The notes under the pieces: model-generated | The model's input: the letters and a program-made list of their open reading frames with translations, nothing else | Told to the model about the DNA's origin: nothing | Database searches by the model: none | Program-made: the position numbers and the translations under genes | Part shown: piece by piece, positions 17,062 through 24,174 of the stretch | Numbering within the stretch: position 1 is the first letter of the stretch | How the letters are laid out: the number at the start of each line of letters is the position of its first letter | From: Prolixibacteraceae bacterium | Lineage (GTDB): Bacteria > Bacteroidota > Bacteroidia > Bacteroidales > Prolixibacteraceae | Assembly: GCA_023229575.1 (NCBI GenBank) | Contig: JALNYZ010000032.1 | Coordinates: 1-44,767, forward strand | Direction: 5' to 3' | Length of the DNA: 44,767 nt

Positions 17062-19011
17062 CTAACTCTTCAGCAGATTTTCAATGTCGGTCAGCGCAAT
17101 GATGGAGATAATCTTCCTTCCTGTGGGTGAGAATCCCGGAGATTGACAAGTGAAAAGTTGGTTGAAAAGTGAGACCATCTCCTCCTGCTTCAGGGAGACG
17201 CCGTAATTTACAGCCGAGGATTGTGCCAACACCAGTGCCAACTGTGACTTTATCTCCTCCATCAGATCTACCGGTCGGTCCTGGAAGGAGGCAATAACTG
17301 TTTCAACCATTTCTTTGGCATCCAAATGGCTTAGCACTCCCGGAGTACCATCGATGTAAAAATGGTTTTCTTCCCCGGGTCTGATATCAAATCCAAGTTG
17401 ATGCAGCTCTTCCCGAAGTGCATTCAAAATTTCAGCATCAGCAGCATTCAATTCCAATACCGGCGGAAAAAGTTGCCGCTGACTGGCTGCAAGGTGCGAA
17501 TTGAAATTCTGCATAAAATTTTCATACAAGATCCGGGCATGGGCCTCGCGCTGATCGATCACCATCAATCCCGATTTGACCGGGGTAAGCAGATATCTGT
17601 TCTTCAGCTGCATGAAATTGGCCAACTGGTATTCCTGCTCGCTACCCAGCGAATGTGTAACCTGTCTATTCTCCGTTTCCCCGTCTCCCCGTCTCTCCGT
17701 CTCTCCGTCTCTCCGTCTCTCCGTTTCCCCGTCTCCCCGTCTCTCCGTCTCTCCGTTTCCCCGTCTCCCCGTCTCTCCGTCTCTCCGTCTCTCCGTCTCC
17801 CCGTCTTTCTGATTCTCCATTCCCTGGTAAAGCTTTTCCCAATGTCCGGTTTGGCTGCTCTCCAGGCCAAAATCATTCCGGTTACCCGGATAGCTCTCCG
17901 GCTGAAAGGGGTTGTAATACCGGTTGACTTCAATTTCAGGAGGGGCAAAACTGCTTCCCCTACCGGGAAGTAGGGGAATTTCGATAGAACCGCGCTGATC
18001 GAAATCAATAGTAGGCATGAGGTTGTATTTGCCGATGGCCTCCCGGATGGAGGCGCTGAGAATGTGCCAGATGGCCTGCTCGTCTTCGAATTTGATCTCG
18101 GTTTTGGTTGGATGGATGTTGATGTCTATGGTGGCTGGATCAACTTCTAAGTAGAGAAAATAGGAAGGGATGGCATCGGGTGGAAGAATGCGCTCATAGG
18201 CTTGCATGACAGCCCTGTGAAAGAATGGATGCTTCATAAAACGGCCGTTCACGAAGAAAAACTGTTCACCAAAGCTTTTTTTCGCAAACTTTGGCTGACC
18301 GATGAATCCGGTCAGTTTGACCAAGGTCGTCTCTGTCTCAACAGGGGTCAGGCTCTGATTGATTGTTTTACCGAATAGACTAACAATCCGTTTTCGGATA
18401 TTCTCCGATGGAAGTTCGTAAACCGGCGCCTGGTTGTGGAAGAAGGAGATGGCCAACTCAGGGTTCGCAAGGGCGATCCGTTGTATTTCGGTGATGATGT
18501 TTTTTAGTTCGTAGCTATTGGATTTTAGAAACTTACGTCTTGCCGGAACGTTGAAGAAAAGATTCTTTACCGAGAAATTGGAACCCTCCGGACAGTGGTC
18601 GGTTTGCTGCTTCTGCAAAACGGAGCCGAGGATATGCAGAAAAGTGCCGAGCTCCTCGCCCTGTTGACGGGTGCGCAATTCTACCTCTGCCACCGATGCA
18701 ATCGATGCCAGCGCCTCCCCTCTGAAACCCATGGTGCGGATAGAAAAGAGATCATTTGCCTCATGAATTTTTGAGGTGGCATGCCGCTCAAACGACATCC
18801 GGGCATCGGCCGGCGACATCCCTTTCCCGTTGTCAGTAACCTGGATGAGCGTACGGCCTGCATCCTTGACATTGACGGTGATCGCATCGCCTCCTGCATC
18901 GATGGCATTTTCGACCAACTCCTTTACCACTGAGGCTGGGCGTTGGATCACCTCGCCGGCAGCGATCTGGTTGGCAACGGAGTCGGGCAAAAGACGGATA
19001 ATATCTGACAC
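17062..19011 (-). CDS. mutL: DNA mismatch repair protein MutL with an octanucleotide-encoded linker
   Basis: MutL couples mismatch recognition by MutS to strand removal. The N-terminal GHKL ATPase motifs are complete: ELVENAIDAGGDAI, VTDNGKGMSP, TMGFRGEALASIAS. The C-terminal dimerisation domain (about 455-649) is present, but the region aligned with the endonuclease motif DQHA(X)2E(X)4E reads DQREAHARILYE, and the C-terminal motif reads SPTGRK, so key metal ligands are missing. Between the two domains (residues about 402-446) the protein is a repeating RRDGETE-type peptide encoded by 17 consecutive 8-nt units. The start ATG is followed by IIRLLPDSVANQIAAGEVIQ, the usual N-terminus. First gene of a unit with two rhomboids and an EEP protein. 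Confidence 0.94.
   Translation of the reverse strand: MSDIIRLLPDSVANQIAAGEVIQRPASVVKELVENAIDAGGDAITVNVKDAGRTLIQVTDNGKGMSPADARMSFERHATSKIHEANDLFSIRTMGFRGEALASIASVAEVELRTRQQGEELGTFLHILGSVLQKQQTDHCPEGSNFSVKNLFFNVPARRKFLKSNSYELKNIITEIQRIALANPELAISFFHNQAPVYELPSENIRKRIVSLFGKTINQSLTPVETETTLVKLTGFIGQPKFAKKSFGEQFFFVNGRFMKHPFFHRAVMQAYERILPPDAIPSYFLYLEVDPATIDINIHPTKTEIKFEDEQAIWHILSASIREAIGKYNLMPTIDFDQRGSIEIPLLPGRGSSFAPPEIEVNRYYNPFQPESYPGNRNDFGLESSQTGHWEKLYQGMENQKDGETERRRDGETGRRGNGETERRGDGETERRRDGETERRGDGETENRQVTHSLGSEQEYQLANFMQLKNRYLLTPVKSGLMVIDQREAHARILYENFMQNFNSHLAASQRQLFPPVLELNAADAEILNALREELHQLGFDIRPGEENHFYIDGTPGVLSHLDAKEMVETVIASFQDRPVDLMEEIKSQLALVLAQSSAVNYGVSLKQEEMVSLFNQLFTCQSPGFSPTGRKIISIIALTDIENLLKS
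17673..17808. repeat. Octanucleotide tandem repeat (17 units) inside mutL
   Basis: On the forward strand there are 17 contiguous 8-nt units of the form CCGTYTCY with no indels: CCGTCTCT nine times, CCGTCTCC four times, CCGTTTCC three times and a final CCGTCTTT. The variants form a higher-order order (TTTCC, TCTCC, then two to four TCTCT). Perfect identical runs are units 3-6 and 13-15. All three frames are open inside the tract. In the mutL direction, a one-unit loss puts a TAG in frame immediately after the tract, and a one-unit gain reaches a stop near 17604. Confidence 0.97.
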
Positions 19012-19056
19012 GGAGGGATCGAATTAAAGATTAAAAATTACGAATTAAAAATGTAT

Positions 19057-19161
19057 TTACCACGAAGGGCTCAAAGTCAACACACAAAGGTCACAAAAAC
19101 TCAATAAGTCAGGACTTTACTTTGTGCCCTTTGAGCATCCTTAGTCTCTTTTGCGGTAAAA
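19057..19161. repeat. Inverted repeat of the CACGAAGG/CACAAAGG family upstream of mutL
   Basis: The left arm begins TTTACCACGAAGGGCTCAAA and the right arm, read on the reverse strand, begins TTTTACCGCAAAAGAGACTA and continues with a CTCAAAGGGCACAAAG core. The arms share period and motif and could form an imperfect hairpin. No coding potential is seen. Confidence 0.6.
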
Positions 19162-19203
19162 CTTCTTACGATACACAATTGCTAAAACGCAACAATATCC
19201 AGA

Positions 19204-19211
19204 CAAATATA
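19204..19211 (-). promoter_or_regulatory. Putative -7 box for mutL
   Basis: The reverse strand reads TATATTTG, an exact TAnnTTTG match, about 190 bases upstream of the mutL start and beyond the repeat block. I found no better box between the repeats and mutL. Confidence 0.35.
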
Positions 19212-19312
19212 AGGGATATTTTGATGGCTCCTAGTTCTCAGTTGAGGCATAAAATCATTCCGGTTAACTGCAATTAGCCGCCTTTAAATTTCCTTTTCTC
19301 CTCAAAATTCGG

Positions 19313-19320
19313 TATATTTA
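19313..19320 (+). promoter_or_regulatory. Putative -7 box for comM/yifB
   Basis: TATATTTA matches TAnnTTTG except for the last base and lies 36 bases before the comM start. Confidence 0.4.
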
Positions 19321-19356
19321 AGGATATCACGGTAAATGGAGTAAAACCGAATAGTC

Positions 19357-20892
19357 ATGCTGATAAAAACTTATGGCAGCGCGGTGCATGGAATTGATGC
19401 AACCACGATTACAATAGAGGTGGATGTGTCGAGGGGCATCCGTTTCAACATGGTTGGACTGGCCGACCTGGCAGTGCGTGAAAGCCAGCAAAGAATTGAC
19501 GCTGCCCTGCGTTTCAACGGATTTAAGCTGCCCGGGAAAAAGACGGTGATCAACATGGCTCCCGCGGACATTCACAAAGAGGGCTCCTGTTACGACCTGC
19601 CCATTGCCATGGGAATCCTGTCTGCATCCGAACAGATCTATGCCCCGGAGATTGGCCGCTATGTGATGATGGGCGAGCTCTCCCTGGATGGTGGATTGCA
19701 GACGGTCAAAGGAGTACTCCCTATAGCTATTAGGGCTAGGGAGGAAGGGTTTGAAGGGCTTATTGTGCCACTTCAGAATGCACGGGAAGCGGCGGTTGTG
19801 GACAAACTGAAAATTTTCGGAGTCGAAAATATCCGTGAAGTAATCGACTATTTCAACAGCGCCATTCCCCTCAAACAAACAGTGATTGATACCCGTGAAG
19901 AGTTCAATGCCAACAAAAGCAAGTTTGAAGTTGACTTTTCCGAAGTGAAGGGGCAAGAAAATGTGAAAAGAGCGCTCGAAATCGCCGCCGGAGGCGGTCA
20001 CAATTTAATCATGATCGGGCCTCCCGGGGCAGGTAAGACGATGCTTGCCAAACGAATAGCTACGATACTGCCTCCTTTTACTTTAAAAGAAGCACTGGAG
20101 ACAACGAAGATCCATTCCGTAGCCGGGAAGATTGAAAATCAAACCTCTTTGATGATCTGCCGGCCCTTCCGCAGTCCGCACCACACCATCTCTGATGCCG
20201 CTCTGGTCGGTGGGGGTACCATTCCCCAGCCGGGGGAAATCTCCCTGGCGCACAATGGGGTGCTGTTTCTGGATGAACTTCCAGAGTTTAAAAGATCGGT
20301 GCTCGAAGTAATGAGGCAGCCTCTGGAAGACCGCACGATCACCGTTTCGAGGGCCAAATCATCTGTGGAGTTCCCTGCCTCCTTTATGCTGGTAGCTTCT
20401 ATGAACCCTTGTCCGTGCGGGTTCTACAACCACCCCACCAAACAGTGTGTTTGCGCACCGGGGATTGTGCAAAAATATTTGAACCGGATATCGGGACCCT
20501 TGCTCGACCGCATTGACATCCACCTGGAGGTGGTGCCGGTGCCCTTCAACAAGCTTTCAGCCATGAGTTCGGGCGAATCGAGCGATGCCATCCGGGCGAG
20601 GGTGATCGCGGCAAGGGAGATTCAGCGTCTTCGGTTCGAGGAGGCAGGCATCTATTGCAATGCACAGATGAACACCAAACTGCTGCACCTCTATTGTACC
20701 CCCGATCGCGCTGGCGAGGCCATCCTCAAAAATGCTATGGAAAAGCTGGGACTCTCGGCCAGAGCCTACGACCGCATCCTCAAAGTGGCCCGGACTATCG
20801 CCGACCTGGAGGGCGCCGAGAATATTCAGGCCGATCACCTGGGTGAAGCCATTCAATACAGAAGTTTGGATCGGGAGGGGTGGGGGAGTTGA
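19357..20892 (+). CDS. comM: YifB/ComM family Mg-chelatase-like AAA+ ATPase
   Basis: A 511-residue cytoplasmic protein. The N-terminal Lon-like (ChlI) domain starts MLIKTYGSAVHGIDATTITI. The AAA+ core has Walker A GPPGAGKT (about residues 220-227), Walker B LFLDELPEF, and the zinc-type cysteine cluster MNPCPCGFYNHPTKQCVCAPG. The C-terminal Mg_chelatase_C domain contains LGLSARAYDRILKVARTIAD. In Vibrio and Haemophilus ComM drives branch migration during natural transformation; YifB homologues are widespread. Its stop codon TGA overlaps the start of a GATGTGCTGATTAGC-type repeat. Confidence 0.94.
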   Translation: MLIKTYGSAVHGIDATTITIEVDVSRGIRFNMVGLADLAVRESQQRIDAALRFNGFKLPGKKTVINMAPADIHKEGSCYDLPIAMGILSASEQIYAPEIGRYVMMGELSLDGGLQTVKGVLPIAIRAREEGFEGLIVPLQNAREAAVVDKLKIFGVENIREVIDYFNSAIPLKQTVIDTREEFNANKSKFEVDFSEVKGQENVKRALEIAAGGGHNLIMIGPPGAGKTMLAKRIATILPPFTLKEALETTKIHSVAGKIENQTSLMICRPFRSPHHTISDAALVGGGTIPQPGEISLAHNGVLFLDELPEFKRSVLEVMRQPLEDRTITVSRAKSSVEFPASFMLVASMNPCPCGFYNHPTKQCVCAPGIVQKYLNRISGPLLDRIDIHLEVVPVPFNKLSAMSSGESSDAIRARVIAAREIQRLRFEEAGIYCNAQMNTKLLHLYCTPDRAGEAILKNAMEKLGLSARAYDRILKVARTIADLEGAENIQADHLGEAIQYRSLDREGWGS

Positions 20893-20926
20893 TGTGCTGA
20901 TTAGCTGATGTGCTAATGTGATGATT
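20889..20926. repeat. GATGTGCTGATTAGC-type repeat touching the comM stop
   Basis: The short tract is made of near-repeats of TGATGTGCTGATTAGC and begins inside the comM stop codon. It occupies most of the 61-base gap to the ORF6N gene. Confidence 0.55.
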
Positions 20927-20953
20927 CTACAATTTTTTATTTGAAACAAAATT

Positions 20954-21508
20954 ATGGAAAAGGTTGCCCAAACAAGTGCATTAGTAATCCCCGATGAAGT
21001 ATTAATGAATAAAATATACTTAATCCGTGGTCAAAAAGTGATGATAGACAGTGATTTGTCTGAATTATACGGGATAGAGACACGTCGGTTAAATGAGCAG
21101 GTGAAACGCAATATATCAAGGTTTCCAGAGGATTTTATGTTCCAATTATCTGAGTATGAATTTGCAAACTTGAAATCGCAAATTGCGACATCAAGTTGGG
21201 GAGGTCGCCGTAAGCTTCCGTATGTATTTACTGAACACGGTGTTTTAATGTTGTCGAGTGTTTTAAACACAGAGAGGGCAATAAAAGTTAACATCCATGT
21301 TATGCGTATTTATGTTCGTTTACGTGAAATGATGATGCTTCATGACGGATTTTTGCGACGCCTGGAAAATATTGAAAGGAAGTTAAACGGGTACGATAAC
21401 CAAATAATGGTAATTTTTGAATATCTCAAACAGTTTGAACAAACCAAACAACAAGAATTAGAACAAAGGGACCGCCCCAAAGTGGGATATAAGCCATCGA
21501 AGGAGTAG
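20954..21508 (+). CDS. ORF6N domain-containing protein
   Basis: A 184-residue protein with a typical ORF6N domain at the N-terminus: KIYLIRGQKVMIDSDLSELY, then RRLNEQVKRNISRFPEDFMF and YVFTEHGVLMLSSVLNT. ORF6N is a KilA-N-related domain, thought to bind DNA, found in phage antirepressors and in many chromosomal genes of Bacteroidota. The C-terminus (about 115-184) is a predicted coiled coil ending in a Q/E/K-rich tail. It sits alone between comM and a palindromic repeat. Its role is unknown; a phage or mobile origin is possible but no other phage gene is nearby. Confidence 0.88.
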   Translation: MEKVAQTSALVIPDEVLMNKIYLIRGQKVMIDSDLSELYGIETRRLNEQVKRNISRFPEDFMFQLSEYEFANLKSQIATSSWGGRRKLPYVFTEHGVLMLSSVLNTERAIKVNIHVMRIYVRLREMMMLHDGFLRRLENIERKLNGYDNQIMVIFEYLKQFEQTKQQELEQRDRPKVGYKPSKE

Positions 21509-21560
21509 AAGCCACAACCTCTTGCTCTTCCTCGTTAATGGTTCGCTCAAATCTGTTGCT

Positions 21561-21593
21561 CCCCCTCGTTTGAGCGCAGCGGTAACGAGGGGG
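21561..21593 (+). repeat. 33-nt palindromic repeat CCCCCTCGTTTGAGCG, copy 1
   Basis: The ends CCCCCTCGTT and AACGAGGGGG pair perfectly, so the element can form a 10-bp hairpin with an internal GAGCG-type segment. A second copy in opposite orientation with one mismatch is at 22531-22563, and the two bracket the lipoprotein gene at 21815-22405. Confidence 0.9.
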
Positions 21594-21745
21594 CCGCAGC
21601 TACTCGTTTGTAACGAGATAACAAATACATGAAGGACAATTCAATCCTTCATGTTTGTCAGACGTCGGATCCTTACTGATAACAAGTTTTTTTACGTGAC
21701 TTAAAAATGAAGATGAGTGGTTTTAGTATTTTGAATTTTTGAATT

Positions 21746-21776
21746 TTTGACGCTTTGATTTAAGAAATTAATTTTG
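21746..21776 (+). promoter_or_regulatory. Promoter of the 21815 lipoprotein gene
   Basis: TTTG at 21746-21749, a spacer of exactly 19 bases, and TAATTTTG at 21769-21776, an exact match to the Bacteroidota consensus TTTG-N19-TAnnTTTG. The gene start is 38 bases downstream. Confidence 0.7.
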
Positions 21777-21814
21777 TAAATTAGAAGGGGAAATATTAAC
21801 TTAAATCAAACGTC

Positions 21815-22405
21815 ATGAAAAAATCTTTTTGCGTTTTAGTTATTGTTGTATTTTGTTCTTCCCTGCTTTTTACCTCTTGTGATGAAAACCTATCTGAGAC
21901 GGACACGACTACCTGCTGGAAATTGAAGTCTACTGAATTCTGGGGGATAAAACCAGTTGTCTCCGGCTCAACGAACGAGCAATTTGGTTCGTTCCCGTTT
22001 AATGTAACCTATACGCTTGGTAACGTTAATATTACCTATTCAGGTCAGGAACATAACATTACTCGAACTGAATACGATCAAATGTTAAAACTTACTGCGT
22101 CCATCAATTTTACCTGGTCGCAACTCCCTGAAATCCTCATACCAGACACAGAATATAAAGTTACCTACGAGGCAAAAGGCACAGTGGGTAACGGGATGAG
22201 TGTTTCAATACCAGTTTATTACAATAGCAGCTATTCGTGGAATCCTTTTAGTTTCAGGTCAGGTACAGGTCCTGTTACCTCTACTTTGAAGACAATTGCC
22301 CCTGATAGTGATCCAACCCATCAGACAATAAAAATAGCAGTTCACATGACAAGCGGAAGTTCTTATTTGATGGAATGGGTTTATATATATGAGTGGATAC
22401 CATAA
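21815..22405 (+). CDS. Putative lipoprotein, function unknown
   Basis: The 196-residue product has a lipoprotein signal (MKKSFCVLVIVVFCSSLLFT followed by SC, lipidated Cys near residue 22), so it is expected to be anchored in the envelope. The rest is rich in T, S, Y and aromatic residues with alternating beta-type patterns and has no recognised domain. It has its own strong promoter and lies between two inverted 33-nt palindromic repeats. I do not recognise the family. Confidence 0.75.
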   Translation: MKKSFCVLVIVVFCSSLLFTSCDENLSETDTTTCWKLKSTEFWGIKPVVSGSTNEQFGSFPFNVTYTLGNVNITYSGQEHNITRTEYDQMLKLTASINFTWSQLPEILIPDTEYKVTYEAKGTVGNGMSVSIPVYYNSSYSWNPFSFRSGTGPVTSTLKTIAPDSDPTHQTIKIAVHMTSGSSYLMEWVYIYEWIP

Positions 22406-22530
22406 CTTTAAGAATTGGTCTCCTGCCGTATTTTTTTGGCCCGGCAAAATTGACCCATAATTTCCCCTGTTCGAATCGAAACTGCCAATTATTTATTCGA
22501 GAAAACTAATACCTGATGGACAACGATGCT

Positions 22531-22563
22531 CCCCCTCGTTACCGCTTCGCTCAAACGAGGGGG
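22531..22563 (-). repeat. 33-nt palindromic repeat, inverted copy 2
   Basis: This is the reverse complement of the copy at 21561-21593 with 32 of 33 positions identical. Its outer CCCCCTCGTT/AACGAGGGGG arms are conserved. A longer pyrophosphatase frame would start inside it, which is one reason that start was rejected. Confidence 0.9.
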
Positions 22564-22570
22564 AGCGTGG

Positions 22571-22602
22571 TTTGCAATTGAACCGAAATATGGTTATAAT
22601 TG
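22571..22602 (+). promoter_or_regulatory. Possible promoter of inorganic pyrophosphatase
   Basis: TTTG at 22571-22574, a 20-base spacer, and TATAATTG at 22595-22602 (one mismatch to TAnnTTTG), ending 25 bases before the chosen start. It lies just after the palindromic repeat. Confidence 0.4.
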
Positions 22603-22627
22603 TAATAAGTTTAAAAACACGAGCGCT

Positions 22628-23302
22628 ATGGCAGACAAATTTTCAGATCCGATCGGACGATTGATGGGGTTGCGTTACAAGTCGCACCCCTGGCACGGTA
22701 TTCATATCGGGGACAATGCACCCGAAAAGGTTACAGCTTTTATTGAGGTGGTGCCGACCGACACGGTGAAATATGAAGTGGACAAGGACTCCGGTTACCT
22801 CAAAATAGACCGGCCACAGCAATATTCGAATGTTTGTCCGGCGTTGTACGGATTTATCCCGCAGACCTATTGCGGTAAATTAGTCGGCGATCTTTGCTCC
22901 AAGAAAACAGGCAAAAAGGGAATCAAAGGTGATGGCGACCCGATTGACATTGTGGTCCTGACCGAAAAATCAATTCACCATGGGGATATCCTGGTGACAG
23001 CCAAACCCATCGGCGGCCTTAGGATGATCGATGGTGATGAAGCCGATGATAAAATTATAGCTGTCCTGAACAACGACTTTGTTTATGGCAGTTTTACCTC
23101 CCTGAAAGATGTGCCGGAGGGCATTATTACCCGCTTGCGCCACTACTTTTTGACTTACAAGGACATCCCCGGGGAAGAGGGGAATACCGTTATTGAGGCA
23201 GTTTACGACCGGGAAGAGGCGCTGGAAGTAATACAGACATCAATTAAAGATTACAGCAACCGGTTTGATAACCTGGGAAAGATGCTGGTTTTGGATGATT
23301 GA
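22628..23302 (+). CDS. ppa: Family I inorganic pyrophosphatase
   Basis: The 224-residue enzyme hydrolyses pyrophosphate to phosphate and so pulls biosynthetic reactions forward in the cytoplasm. The signature DGDPIDIVVL supplies the metal-binding aspartates, and YGFIPQTYCG plus EADDKIIAVLNND match the family. The frame is open up to an ATG at 22526, but that start lies beside a palindromic repeat and before the likely promoter, and the extra 34 residues do not look like family sequence, so the ATG at 22628 was chosen. Confidence 0.93.
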   Translation: MADKFSDPIGRLMGLRYKSHPWHGIHIGDNAPEKVTAFIEVVPTDTVKYEVDKDSGYLKIDRPQQYSNVCPALYGFIPQTYCGKLVGDLCSKKTGKKGIKGDGDPIDIVVLTEKSIHHGDILVTAKPIGGLRMIDGDEADDKIIAVLNNDFVYGSFTSLKDVPEGIITRLRHYFLTYKDIPGEEGNTVIEAVYDREEALEVIQTSIKDYSNRFDNLGKMLVLDD

Positions 23303-23400
23303 GATAAATGTGAAAATTGGGGAATGTGAAAATGAACCCCAGCCAACCACCAATTACGCCAATTACACGAATTAGAGAAAAAATTAATATCCCCTTTTCA

Positions 23401-23472
23401 CCGTTTCTCTGTTTCCCCGTTTCTCTGTTTCCCTGTTTCCCCGTTTCTCCGTTTCTCTGTTTCTCCGTTTCA
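23401..23472. repeat. Octanucleotide array of the mutL repeat family, intergenic copy
   Basis: Nine contiguous 8-nt units of the form CYGTTTCY (CCGTTTCT, CTGTTTCC and variants). Period and core match the mutL tract. A more degenerate stretch with the same period continues at 23512-23559 and runs into the folA stop codon. It lies between ppa and folA, whose stop codons face each other. Confidence 0.9.
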
Positions 23473-23511
23473 ATGATTCTTGTTTTCGTAGAATTGCAGT
23501 CATTTGTCTCT

Positions 23512-23559
23512 CTGTCCCTCCGTCACTCCGTCATTCCTGTCACCGCGTCTCACTGTCAT
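23512..23559. repeat. Degenerate octanucleotide array overlapping the folA stop
   Basis: Six 8-nt units (CTGTCCCT, CCGTCACT, CCGTCATT, CCTGTCAC, CGCGTCTC, ACTGTCAT) follow the same period as the mutL family with more divergence. The last unit contains the folA TGA at 23556-23558. Confidence 0.6.
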
Positions 23560-24050
23560 TTCCTCACCAGATCCAGATATGCGTAATTAAATCCATTCTT
23601 CTCATCATAAAGGTCTTCCCGGGCGGTCTCGCGCCACTCTTCAAAATCAATTGATGGGAAAAAGGTGTCTGCCTCCAAATCCTTGTGCACCAGGGTGAGG
23701 TAGAGCTTTCCTGCCAAGGGATAGAACTGACGGTAAATCATGCCGCCTCCGATGATAAATGCCTCGGGTTCGTTCTGGACCAATTTGACGGCTTCTTCGA
23801 TGGAATTGACAGATTCACATCCTGCGAATGTTTCTCCAGGGATATCCGTAATCACGATGTTCCGGCGGTTGGGAAGCGGGGCTTTGGGCAGGGAGTAAAA
23901 TGTTCGTTTGCCCATGATGAGCGCCTTCCCGGTAGTGATCTTTTTAAACCGTTTCAGATCATCGGGAAGATGAAACAATAGATCATTGTTCAGCCCGATG
24001 GCGAAATTCTGCGCTATGGCAACGATGATGGAGATATTGGGATGTACCAT
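23556..24050 (-). CDS. folA: Dihydrofolate reductase
   Basis: A 164-residue DHFR that reduces dihydrofolate to tetrahydrofolate with NADPH. Landmarks: ISIIVAIAQNFAIGLNNDLLF at the N-terminus including the Met20-loop region, HLPDDLKRFKKITTG with the acidic D29 region, IMGKRTFYSLP, and FIIGGGMIYRQFYP. Full length. It follows thyA across a repeat-filled gap of 118 bases, in the usual functional pairing: ThyA produces dihydrofolate and FolA recycles it. Confidence 0.95.
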   Translation of the reverse strand: MVHPNISIIVAIAQNFAIGLNNDLLFHLPDDLKRFKKITTGKALIMGKRTFYSLPKAPLPNRRNIVITDIPGETFAGCESVNSIEEAVKLVQNEPEAFIIGGGMIYRQFYPLAGKLYLTLVHKDLEADTFFPSIDFEEWRETAREDLYDEKNGFNYAYLDLVRK

Positions 24051-24066
24051 GTGTTCGTATTATTTA

Positions 24067-24174
24067 GTTTGAAATGTTTGAAAAGTTTGAAATGTTTGAA
24101 ATGTTTGAAAAGTTTGAAATGTTGCTGATAAGGAAACCCTTCAAACTTTTTAAACTTTTCAAACCCTTCTAAAC
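24067..24174. repeat. 9-nt tandem repeat with inverted arm (GTTTGAAAT family)
   Basis: Six 9-nt units GTTTGAAAW occupy 24067-24120. A looser inverted arm (TTCAAACTTTTTAAACTTTT and onward) fills 24139-24174 and ends at the thyA stop codon. The two can pair as an imperfect hairpin between thyA and folA. A short related piece is at 35191-35204. Confidence 0.85.

Larger units (their letters stand above)
19012..19356. other. mutL-comM divergent intergenic region with composite repeats
   Basis: No gene is seen in this 345-base gap. Next to mutL it holds an ATTAAAAATTACG-type AT-rich tandem (19023-19053), then a pair of inverted arms of a CACGAAGG/CACAAAGG type (about 19057-19098 and 19115-19161). 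Beyond them, the reverse strand has TATATTTG (19204-19211), a possible mutL promoter box that would place the repeats in a long mutL leader. The forward strand has TATATTTA (19313-19320) 37 bases before comM. Confidence 0.6.
21509..21814. other. Intergenic region with a palindromic repeat and a promoter
   Basis: This 306-base gap holds a 33-nt palindromic repeat copy (21561-21593) and, near its end, a good promoter (21746-21776) for the following lipoprotein gene. No reading frame of interest is visible. Confidence 0.6.

Noticed and set aside
17604..18008. 134-codon reverse frame and several forward frames through the mutL octamer tract
   Set aside because: They exist only because the repeat has no stop codon in any frame. 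They matter as the outcome of a frameshift, not as genes.
19327..20001. 224-codon reverse frame opposite comM
   Set aside because: It lies antisense to a well-supported gene and shows no domain.
22526..22627. N-terminal extension of inorganic pyrophosphatase
   Set aside because: It begins in a palindromic repeat and covers the likely promoter; family-like sequence starts at the ATG at 22628.
23401..23472. CRISPR array
   Set aside because: The unit is 8 nt with no spacers and no cas genes; it is a simple tandem repeat.
23317..23586. 89-codon forward frame rich in PFLCFPVSLFP-type sequence
   Set aside because: It is a translation of the intergenic octamer array and runs into the end of folA.
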